Made by a program: the position numbers and the translations under genes. From LMUY01 sp964246185 (lineage in GTDB: Bacteria > Pseudomonadota > Alphaproteobacteria > Acetobacterales > Acetobacteraceae): DNA of 7,292 nt. A model generated the notes under the pieces. The model searched no databases, had not been told where the DNA came from, and was given only the letters and a program-made list of their open reading frames with translations. Positions 1 through 5,428 of the stretch are shown here, piece by piece. The stretch covers positions 1 to 7,292 of the forward strand of contig CAXTPP010000154.1 in assembly GCA_964246185.1 (NCBI GenBank). The letters are read 5' to 3'. How positions within the stretch are numbered: the stretch's first letter is position 1; each line of letters opens with the position of its first letter.

Positions 1-188
1 GCGTGGAACACCGCGACCGCCACGCCCGCATCGGCCGCCGCCTCAGCTGCCGCGGCCCGGCGGATGTTGCCGGCGAGTTCGGTGTCGCTGCGGCCTGCCA
101 GCGTCATGCCGGTCGCCAGCAGGGCCAGCAGCACCACCGACCACAGGACGATCAGCAGCGCGAAGCCGCGGGGGTAGGGTCGGGCCAA
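1..188 (-). CDS. gspK: Type II secretion minor pseudopilin GspK, N-terminal part (runs off the left edge)
   Basis: Only the first 62 codons are present. From a TTG at 188-186 the protein starts LARPYPRG, then FALLIVLWSVVLLALLA. This is a short basic prepilin leader ending in Gly8, a Phe at +1 of the mature protein and a hydrophobic N-terminal helix, as cleaved by the prepilin peptidase GspO. Position +5 is Ile rather than Glu, which is the known exception for GspK among pseudopilins. The following segment, with TELAGNIRRAAAAEAAADAG at about residues 35-54, is also GspK-like. In the T2SS, GspK caps the GspI-GspJ-GspK tip of the periplasmic pseudopilus. The start lies 2 nt after the phosphoesterase stop codon, so the two are probably co-transcribed and translationally coupled. 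No ATG or GTG fits, the frame stays open upstream at least to base 263, and I see no good ribosome binding site, so the exact start is less certain than the identity. Confidence 0.82.
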   Translation of the reverse strand, partial: MARPYPRGFALLIVLWSVVLLALLATGMTLAGRSDTELAGNIRRAAAAEAAADAGVAVAVFH

Positions 189-190
189 GC

Positions 191-2197
191 TCAGCGCGGG
201 AAGGTGGACGGGCGCGGGTTGAAGTCCGCGGGCACCGGCTCGGCATAGCCCTGCTGCATGTCCACCGGCGTGATGCCGAGCGCATGGCAGCCCTGGCCGC
301 CGTAGTGCGGCAGGCTGTCCACCACCGCGGGCGGGATCAGCGCGTAGGCGGCCGGGATCGGCGGCGTGCGGCCGAGCAGGCGGCTGGGGTCGAAGCCCGA
401 GAGCAGGTCGCCGGTGCCCGGCGTCAGGTCGTCGTGCGGGCCGAGGTTGGTCTGGACGCTGCCGCCGGTGGCGAAGCGGGGCTGCTGGCCGGCGATGCGC
501 GCTTGCAGCTCGTCCGGCAGGTCCGCCAACGGGGGCAGGCTGAACACCGCGTCGATCAGCTTGATGACCGAGTTGTGGTCGCCTTCCTCGCGGGAGGTGG
601 CGTGGGCGCGCGCGAACGGCGAAAGCAGGATCAGCGGGATGCGCGGCCCGCGAGAGAGCGGCAGGCCCGCCGGGTCGAACGACAGGATGCGCGGCGGCAC
701 GTGGTCGTAGCTGCCCTCGCTCTCGTCGTAGGTGATGACGATGGCGCTCTGGCCCCAGTACGGGCTGCCGGCGATGGCGTTGACCTCGCGCGCCACCAGC
801 GCCTCCGAGATTTCCGAGTCGGAATAGGCCGGGTGGTCGTCGTCGCCCAGGAACTGCCCTTCGACGATGGCGGCCTCGGCGTGCTCCGGTGACCCGGCGG
901 GATGATTGGCCGTGTTGAAGGCGGGACGCAGCGCGGCGATGTTGGCATACCCGCCGCGCACGTAGATCACCCCGCCGCCGGGTGGCAAGCCGGCTTGGGC
1001 AACGTCGGCGAAGAAGTCGCTCAACCCCCTCAAATTGTTGCTCATTCGTGGGTTGTTGGACACGTAGCCGAAGTATTGCGGGCCGTTGTGGTGGCCGACG
1101 TAGCTGGCGTGGGCCGCATCGCCCGTGTCCGTCGCCTCGCGGCCGTAGCCTTCCTGGTACCAGCGCCATGCAACCGCCGGGTGCCGTAGGCTGCCGATAT
1201 AGGGCACGTCCTGCGCCACGTCCGCCAGGTCCGCACCGGGCTGGGTGTCGGATTGGGTGACGTGGGGCAGGTCCTGGCCAGCCAGGGTCAGCGGCAGGCT
1301 GGCGAAGGTCAGGTTCTGCGCCACGGCGCTGCTGCCCTCGCGCGCCGGGTTGGCCGGCTGGCGCTGCGCTCCCGCCGTGGCGTCCGCCGCCGAGCCCCAG
1401 AACGGGATCGGGTCGGCGGTGACGGGGATCTTGGCCCCGATGGCGTCCGGGTGCTTCACCCACTGCGTCTCGCCCACCTGGCCGGAGATCATGGCGATGG
1501 CGTTGGGCGTGGACGGGCCGATGGTGGTCTGGAAGATGTTGTCGAACAGGGTGAAGCGGGCGGCGTACTGCCACAGCAACGGCACGGTGTCGCAATCCGC
1601 GTAGGCCATCTCCAGCTCGGCGAACTGCTTGGCCTGCAGCGTGGGGACGGGTGCGCCGGGCCGGCTGTACTTGGCTTCCTCGACGCTGGCGAACCGGTCC
1701 ATGCGCGGCGTGCCGTCGCCCGTCAGGTCCAGCTTGGCGGCCATGCGGGCGTGGCCGTGGTCCACGTCGTCCAGGTCGGCGGCGTGCTGCGCCGGGCCGA
1801 TGCGGAACGGCCGCTGCACGCCTGACGAGCCGTCCGTGTTCAGGATCGGCTGGTCGAAGCCGGGCGTGTCGGCCGGGCTGCGCGGGCGGATGCCGTCCGA
1901 GAACAGGCCGTTGGCGCCGGGAAAGCTGCCGAAATAGCTGTCGAACGAGCGGTTCTCCTGGAACAGCACGAACACGTAGCGCACCCGGCTGCGCAACGCC
2001 TCGACCAGCTGGCCCGGGTTGAGCGCCGGGTCTTGCGCGGGGTCGGCGTAGTAGGCGGCGTAAGGGGTGTTCCCGGCCTCGATCGGCTGGCCGATGACGG
2101 CGGGGGCGGGTTGCCCGCGGGTCGGGCAGGGCAGCGCGGCGATGGCCAGCGTAAAATAGGCCAGCGCGGAAAAAGACTGGGTAAGGAAGCGGATCAT
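191..2197 (-). CDS. Secreted phosphoesterase, AcpA/phospholipase C superfamily; candidate T2SS cargo
   Basis: The product is 668 aa. Residues 1-28 form a Sec-type signal peptide: Arg3, then a hydrophobic stretch at about 9-23, with cleavage plausible near TRG-QP. There is no twin arginine. The rest is a phosphoesterase domain (PF04185 type) with its hallmark motifs in order: FQENRSFDSYFG (79-90), where Glu81-Asn82 are the expected metal ligands; GPSTPNAIAMISGQ (227-240), which should carry the Ser/Thr nucleophile; GHHNGPQYFGYVSNNP (368-383); GDDDHPAYSD (451-460); TYDESEGSYDHVPP (489-502); and EEGDHNSVIKLID (537-549). Family members hydrolyse phosphomonoesters or phospholipids outside the cytoplasm. 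The motif set looks nearer to acid phosphatase AcpA than to classical phospholipase C, but the substrate cannot be read from sequence. The ATG lies 7 nt after the peroxiredoxin stop, with an AGGGA Shine-Dalgarno overlapping that TAG. The gene lies 2 nt upstream of gspK, which supports export by the T2SS (inference). Confidence 0.93.
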   Translation of the reverse strand: MIRFLTQSFSALAYFTLAIAALPCPTRGQPAPAVIGQPIEAGNTPYAAYYADPAQDPALNPGQLVEALRSRVRYVFVLFQENRSFDSYFGSFPGANGLFSDGIRPRSPADTPGFDQPILNTDGSSGVQRPFRIGPAQHAADLDDVDHGHARMAAKLDLTGDGTPRMDRFASVEEAKYSRPGAPVPTLQAKQFAELEMAYADCDTVPLLWQYAARFTLFDNIFQTTIGPSTPNAIAMISGQVGETQWVKHPDAIGAKIPVTADPIPFWGSAADATAGAQRQPANPAREGSSAVAQNLTFASLPLTLAGQDLPHVTQSDTQPGADLADVAQDVPYIGSLRHPAVAWRWYQEGYGREATDTGDAAHASYVGHHNGPQYFGYVSNNPRMSNNLRGLSDFFADVAQAGLPPGGGVIYVRGGYANIAALRPAFNTANHPAGSPEHAEAAIVEGQFLGDDDHPAYSDSEISEALVAREVNAIAGSPYWGQSAIVITYDESEGSYDHVPPRILSFDPAGLPLSRGPRIPLILLSPFARAHATSREEGDHNSVIKLIDAVFSLPPLADLPDELQARIAGQQPRFATGGSVQTNLGPHDDLTPGTGDLLSGFDPSRLLGRTPPIPAAYALIPPAVVDSLPHYGGQGCHALGITPVDMQQGYAEPVPADFNPRPSTFPR

Positions 2198-2204
2198 GGT
2201 GTCC

Positions 2205-2780
2205 CTAAGCAGGGTGTCCCTGGCTCGCCAACCAGGCCGTTACGACGGCTGCATTACGGTCGGGCGGAAAGACCGGGTAGAACACATGGCTGACCCAGCC
2301 ATCATCCACGACCAGCGTGCAGCGCTTCAAGAGCCGCATCCCGCCGGTCTCGAAGGTCGGCAAGCCCACGGCATGGGCGAATTCGAGCGTCTCGTCGGAC
2401 AGGAGCGGGAAGGGGAGGTGCAGCCGGGTCGCCGCTTCGAGCTGGTAGGCCGTGCCTTGCGTCGAGAGACCGTAAAGCTGGCTGACGCCTAAATGCTTCA
2501 GCTCGGCGAAATGGTCCCGGAACGCGCAGGATTGCGGCGAGCATCCGCGGGCGCCCGGGATCATGTCCCACCCGTCCGGGTTGGCGACGCCCGGACGCCC
2601 TGTCCTCGGGTATGCGTAGAGGATGGTCCGGCCGCGGCAGGCGGAAAGGTCGATGGACTGGCCGTTCGTCGCCGCAAGCGCGATGCGAGGCAGGCTCAGC
2701 CCGCGAAGGTGATCAGCTGCCCCGTCATCGGCCGGCGTCGGAAGGCTCGACCAGTCAGGCCGGTCCACGCTGCTGTCCAA
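2205..2780 (-). CDS. Peroxiredoxin, BCP/AhpC-TSA type
   Basis: The product is 191 aa from the TTG at 2780. It is a thioredoxin-fold peroxidase of the BCP/PrxQ type that reduces hydrogen or organic peroxides through a reactive cysteine. The active-site region PGARGCSPQSCAFRDHF aligns with the family pattern PGCTxExCxFRD. Cys80 is the expected peroxidatic cysteine and Cys85 the resolving one, with the same five-residue offset as in E. coli BCP. Further typical stretches are LYGLSTQGTAYQ, LPFPLLSDETLEFA and VFYPVFPPDRNAAVV. An ATG at 2867 would add 29 residues (MACCARRSASERQ...) that look unlike the family and overlap the upstream gene by 32 nt. The TTG has an AGGAG Shine-Dalgarno at 2791-2787 with 6 nt spacing, so I prefer it. 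No signal peptide is visible, so it is probably cytoplasmic, unlike its two neighbours. It lies in the minus-strand unit, 55 nt after the solute-binding protein gene. Confidence 0.86.
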   Translation of the reverse strand: MDSSVDRPDWSSLPTPADDGAADHLRGLSLPRIALAATNGQSIDLSACRGRTILYAYPRTGRPGVANPDGWDMIPGARGCSPQSCAFRDHFAELKHLGVSQLYGLSTQGTAYQLEAATRLHLPFPLLSDETLEFAHAVGLPTFETGGMRLLKRCTLVVDDGWVSHVFYPVFPPDRNAAVVTAWLASQGHPA

Positions 2781-2786
2781 AGGAAA

Positions 2787-2791
2787 CTCCT
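2787..2791 (-). promoter_or_regulatory. Ribosome binding site that decides the peroxiredoxin start
   Basis: Read on the minus strand, AGGAG is followed by 6 nt and then TTG at 2780-2778, in frame with the peroxiredoxin. The upstream ATG at 2867 has nothing comparable that I noticed. This site is the main reason for choosing the TTG. Confidence 0.65.
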
Positions 2792-2835
2792 GCCGCTTGT
2801 TGGTGCGTCGCTGATACCACAGGCGGGCCTGGCGC

Positions 2836-3690
2836 TCACTCGCTGACCGGCGGGCACAGCAGGCCACCCTGCGTCCACGGCGCGTTCAACCCGCGCGGCA
2901 AGCCGAGCGGCGAGCCTGCGCCCAACTCGCGTTCGTACAGCTCCGCATAGCTGCCCCCCGCCAGCGCCGCCGCCTGCCAGCCTTCCGGCAGCCCGAGCGC
3001 CTTGCCGGCCAAGGGCAGCGCCGCGGCGTCCGGCTGCTGTAGCGTCGCCACCGTCCAGGCCACCACTGCAGCCCAGTCCGCGTCGGCCCGCGGCGTCATC
3101 GCGAGCACGGGGGCGGCGGCGAGCGGCTCGGGCAGCAGCCGGGCGGGGTGGCCGTCCTGGCCGGCTTGCAGGCGGATCGCGGCGAGGCTGGGCGTCTCGT
3201 GCGCCACCGCGTCGCAGCGCCCGGCGTAGAGCGCGTCCAGCATTTCGTCCGACTCCTGGAACATGAAGAAGTGCATCGGAACCCCGTGCGCCGACTGCCA
3301 GGCGAGCAGGCTGCGCTCCGGCCCGGTGCCGGGTTCAGCGCAGATCGTCTTGGCCCGCAGGTCGGCCAGATGCTGCGCCGGGGAGCCGTCCGGCACCAGC
3401 ACGCCCGACGTGAGGAAGAACACCGGCGGACCCGGCAGCAGCGCGGGCAGCAGATGCTCCGCCAGCGTTTCGGAGGCGGTGAGGAACACGATGTCGTCGG
3501 CGCCGGCGCGGGCCGGGCCGGCGCTGCGGAACTCGATCCGGGCGTCCGTGCCCAGCACCGCCACGGCCGCTGCCCGGCAGAGATCGACCTCCAGCCCGCG
3601 CCAGGTGCGGTCCGGCGCGGGAAAGGCCAGGCCGGGGCGGATGGCAGCGCCGCAGCGCACCATGCCATCGTGCCGGATACGGTCGAGCAC
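2836..3690 (-). CDS. Divergent AapJ-like periplasmic solute-binding protein
   Basis: The product is 284 aa from the first legal start codon, a GTG at 3690; the natural protein is probably longer (see the signal-peptide entry). It resembles the general L-amino-acid-binding protein AapJ at both ends: LDRIRHDGMVRCG (2-14) and WRGLEVDLCRAAAVAVLG (30-47), then LYAGRCD (154-160), and a C-terminus YAELYERELGAGSPLGLPRG (248-267) followed by LNAPWTQGGL. From memory AapJ is about 340 aa. This protein lacks the RNTTWT segment, which carries ligand contacts; the equivalent place reads DDIVFLTASET (65-75). It also has a shortened region before ALGLPEGW (231-238). No permease or ATPase genes of an ABC transporter are nearby. 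It may bind another ligand or act as a non-transport accessory protein (inference). It heads the minus-strand unit containing the peroxiredoxin, the phosphoesterase and gspK. Confidence 0.84.
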   Translation of the reverse strand: MLDRIRHDGMVRCGAAIRPGLAFPAPDRTWRGLEVDLCRAAAVAVLGTDARIEFRSAGPARAGADDIVFLTASETLAEHLLPALLPGPPVFFLTSGVLVPDGSPAQHLADLRAKTICAEPGTGPERSLLAWQSAHGVPMHFFMFQESDEMLDALYAGRCDAVAHETPSLAAIRLQAGQDGHPARLLPEPLAAAPVLAMTPRADADWAAVVAWTVATLQQPDAAALPLAGKALGLPEGWQAAALAGGSYAELYERELGAGSPLGLPRGLNAPWTQGGLLCPPVSE

Positions 3691-3747
3691 GGTCCCGGCG
3701 GATGCCGCGGAGGACAGCAGGCAGAGCAGGGCGGCCAGGGCGCGCGT
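3691..3747 (-). other. Signal-peptide coding segment upstream of the solute-binding protein, beginning with ACG instead of ATG
   Basis: The 19 codons directly upstream of the GTG at 3690, in the same frame, read (ACG)RALAALLCLLSSAASAGT. This is a near-perfect Sec signal peptide: Arg2, a hydrophobic core and an A-S-A cleavage site, leading directly into VLDRI. The first codon, 3747-3745, is ACG, exactly where ATG is expected. Two codons earlier, at 3753-3751, there is an in-frame TGA, so no upstream start is possible, and there is no ATG, GTG or TTG within the segment. Either ACG is used as a weak start, the start codon has been lost by a single T-to-C change, or the base is a sequencing error. 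Starting at the GTG would give a cytoplasmic protein without a signal peptide. Confidence 0.75.
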
Positions 3748-3753
3748 GGTTCA

Positions 3754-3827
3754 GAACCCGGATGGTCGTGCGGAGCGGATGGGGGTAGTCCCTTGATCCT
3801 GATGTCTGCAGTTGTGGAAGACTCATA
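3754..3827. promoter_or_regulatory. Divergent intergenic region between the solute-binding protein unit and the methyltransferase
   Basis: These 74 bp must hold, or lie close to, the promoters of both divergent units. They are less GC-rich than the flanking minus-strand genes. I could not find a convincing -35/-10 pair in either direction. A TTGATC at 3793-3798 is not followed by a -10 at proper spacing. The plus-strand gene has a GGAAG at 3816-3820, 7 nt before its ATG, which is an acceptable Shine-Dalgarno. Confidence 0.4.
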
Positions 3828-4610
3828 ATGGATCGGAAGGCAGACGGAAGTGCCGGGGATGCCAATTATGGCGCGATTGGCCGTGACTATTCCAGCTATC
3901 GCCAACCTGACCCTGTAATCTCTGATGTGATCGAGAATGCGCTCGGCTCCGCACGGACAGTCTTGAATGTCGGGGCCGGGGCCGGCTCGTACGAGCCGTC
4001 GGATCGTGAGGTCACCGCGGTCGAGCCGTCCGCTTCAATGAGATCGCAGCGGCCGCAAAGCCTTGTCGTGGCCATCGACGCCGTCGCGGAGGCCCTTCCG
4101 TTTCCAGACGGACATTTCGACGCAAGCATGACGACGTTCTCTGTGCATCAGTGGACTTGCCTCGATGATGGCCTCAAGGAGATGCGGCGGGTCACCCGTG
4201 GTCCGGTCATCGTCCTGTCCTGCGATCCCGATCTGGTCCAACGTTTCTGGCTCAACGATTACGCCCCGGATGTGCTGGGCGCCGAGGCACGCCGCTACCC
4301 TTCCCTGAAACACATGACGACTGTTTTGGGCGGGCAAGGGGACATCCTGCCCGTTCCCATTCCTTTGACGTGCCGCGATGGCTTCAACGAGGCGTACTAC
4401 GGACGCCCTGAGCGGCTGCTCGAGTCCGCCGCCCGCTTAGCCTGTTCCGCCTGGAGCTTTGTCAGTGATGCTACGGCCCTTCGCTACGTCGATGACCTGC
4501 GCCGTGATTTGAATGCCGGGAACTGGGATCGGAAACATGGCCATCGGCGCACGCAGCCTGAGTTCGACGGTTCGCTGCGGTTGGTGGTCTCTCGCTCACG
4601 GTCCCTGTAG
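3828..4610 (+). CDS. Class I SAM-dependent methyltransferase, substrate unknown
   Basis: The product is 260 aa, of the Methyltransf_11 type. Motif I (SAM binding) is VLNVGAGAGSYEP at 45-57. The acidic residue that usually contacts the SAM ribose is Glu66 in AVEPSASM. The segment AEALPFPDGHFDASMTTFSV (87-106), with the following HQW at 107-109, is the usual post-II/motif-III region of this family. The C-terminal half (about 130-260) is probably a substrate cap; it has no motif I recognise. There is no signal peptide or membrane segment, so the protein is cytoplasmic. The ATG has a GGAAG Shine-Dalgarno 7 nt upstream. By hand count 478 of 770 bases from 3841 to 4610 are G or C (62%), against about 74% in sampled gspE lines, and AT-ending codons are far more frequent. 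It interrupts the secretion locus on the opposite strand to both neighbours, which suggests separate acquisition and probably no role in secretion. Confidence 0.9.
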   Translation: MDRKADGSAGDANYGAIGRDYSSYRQPDPVISDVIENALGSARTVLNVGAGAGSYEPSDREVTAVEPSASMRSQRPQSLVVAIDAVAEALPFPDGHFDASMTTFSVHQWTCLDDGLKEMRRVTRGPVIVLSCDPDLVQRFWLNDYAPDVLGAEARRYPSLKHMTTVLGGQGDILPVPIPLTCRDGFNEAYYGRPERLLESAARLACSAWSFVSDATALRYVDDLRRDLNAGNWDRKHGHRRTQPEFDGSLRLVVSRSRSL

Positions 4611-4611
4611 G

Positions 4612-4646
4612 TTGGCTCGGCACCATGAACGCAGGTCCTGAGCCAA
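4612..4646. terminator. Stem-loop between convergent methyltransferase and gspO genes
   Basis: TTGGCTC at 4612-4618 pairs with GAGCCAA at 4640-4646. The stem extends inward by G-T and G-C pairs, then a C/C mismatch and ACC (4622-4624) with GGT (4634-4636), leaving a 9-nt loop. It starts 1 nt after the methyltransferase stop and ends 11 nt before the gspO stop on the other strand, the right place for a bidirectional terminator. No T-run follows on either side, so termination is inferred, not shown. Confidence 0.45.
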
Positions 4647-4657
4647 GCCCGACATCG

Positions 4658-5398
4658 CTAATTTCCCGCCCACTCCCCCGCCAGCCGCACCGCCCAAACC
4701 CCCACCGCCAGGCAACTGCCCAGCGGCACCACTGTTGCCGTGCGCAGCCCGCCGCCGCGGACCAGCGCCGCGCCCACCCCGGCCACGGCCGCGATCAGCA
4801 GCACCGGTCCCAGCCCCGCCAGCCCGACCCATGCGCCGGCGGCGGCCAGCAGCTTGGCGTCGCCGCCGCCCAGGCCTTCTCGCCCACGCAGTGCGCGGTA
4901 GGCGACGGCAAGCAGGCGCAGCGCCGCATAGCCGGCGAGCGCCGCCATGGCATGGTCCGTCGTGTCCGCCGGGTCGAGCCAGGCGGTGGCGGCAAGGCCG
5001 GCGAGCAGCAGCGGGAGGGTGAGGGCGTCGGGCAGGCGCAGATGGGTCCAGTCGATCCAAGCCAGCGCAAGCAGGCCCCAGCCGAGCACGCAGTCAGCCC
5101 AGAGCGCCGCCGGGCCGGGCGCGAAGGGCAGGGCGGAGGCGGCGACGGCGGTGGCGGCCAGCTCGATCCACAAATGGGTCGGGGCGATGCGCACGCCGCA
5201 ATGACGGCAGCGGCCGCGCTGCCAGAGGTAGCTGAGCACCGGCACCAGCTCGGCCGGGCCGAGGGGGTGGCCGCAGCTTTCGCAGCGTGAGCGGTCAAGC
5301 GCCACGGGGCGGCCTTCGGGCAGGCGGCGCACCAGCACGCCGAGCAGGCTGCCGATGAAGGGGGCGAACAGCAGGGAGAGCACGCCGCCCATTGGCAT
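4658..5398 (-). CDS. gspO: Prepilin leader peptidase / N-methyltransferase GspO (PilD family)
   Basis: The product is 246 aa from ATG 5398 (a second ATG two codons later is equally possible). It is an inner-membrane aspartic protease that cuts the leader of T2SS pseudopilins after Gly and N-methylates the new N-terminus. Visible features: an N-terminal segment with IGSLLGVLVRRLPEGRP (15-31), a variant of the family GSFLNVVIYRLP motif; a zinc-binding pair CESC (39-42) and CRHC (64-67); and two catalytic aspartates, Asp116 in WIDWTHLRLPD and Asp180 in LGGGDAKLLAAAGAW. Several hydrophobic helices lie between about 75 and 240. The frame is open much further upstream, antisense to gspE to base 6103, but nothing there resembles the family. 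It is transcribed divergently from gspE, with only 30 bp between start codons. Its substrates should include the GspK encoded in this window. Confidence 0.93.
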   Translation of the reverse strand: MPMGGVLSLLFAPFIGSLLGVLVRRLPEGRPVALDRSRCESCGHPLGPAELVPVLSYLWQRGRCRHCGVRIAPTHLWIELAATAVAASALPFAPGPAALWADCVLGWGLLALAWIDWTHLRLPDALTLPLLLAGLAATAWLDPADTTDHAMAALAGYAALRLLAVAYRALRGREGLGGGDAKLLAAAGAWVGLAGLGPVLLIAAVAGVGAALVRGGGLRTATVVPLGSCLAVGVWAVRLAGEWAGN

Positions 5399-5420
5399 CT
5401 GCCCTGCCGTGGCACAAGTT

Positions 5421-5426
5421 AGGAGG
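5421..5426 (+). promoter_or_regulatory. Strong but unusually close Shine-Dalgarno of gspE
   Basis: A perfect AGGAGG lies only 2 nt before the ATG at 5429, whereas 5-9 nt is usual. An in-frame TAG at 5420-5422 excludes any start further upstream. It also sits within the 30 bp shared with the divergent gspO start. Confidence 0.6.
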
Positions 5427-5428
5427 GC

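Noticed and set aside
284..892. Plus-strand open frame of 202 codons opposite the phosphoesterase
   Set aside because: Arg/Ala/Gly/Val-rich composition without family motifs, lying wholly antisense to a gene with clear phosphoesterase motifs; a normal by-product of very high G+C.
1253..1825. Plus-strand open frame of 190 codons opposite the phosphoesterase
   Set aside because: Low-complexity composition and no recognisable domain; antisense shadow of the real gene.
2113..2197. Lipoprotein or Tat signal in the phosphoesterase (Cys24 after a hydrophobic stretch)
   Set aside because: The residues before Cys24 are A-L-P, and Pro at -1 does not fit a lipobox; there is no twin-arginine motif. A Sec signal peptidase I leader fits better.
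3148..3828. Plus-strand open frame of 226 codons opposite the solute-binding protein
   Set aside because: No motifs; complement of a supported gene.
3096..3905. Minus-strand open frame of 269 codons in another frame of the solute-binding protein
   Set aside because: Proline/arginine/serine-rich frame-shifted reading of the real gene; the AapJ-like similarity is only in the other frame.
4625..5290. Plus-strand open frame of 221 codons opposite gspO
   Set aside because: Low-complexity Gln/Arg/Gly-rich shadow; gspO has its cysteine and aspartate motifs on the other strand.
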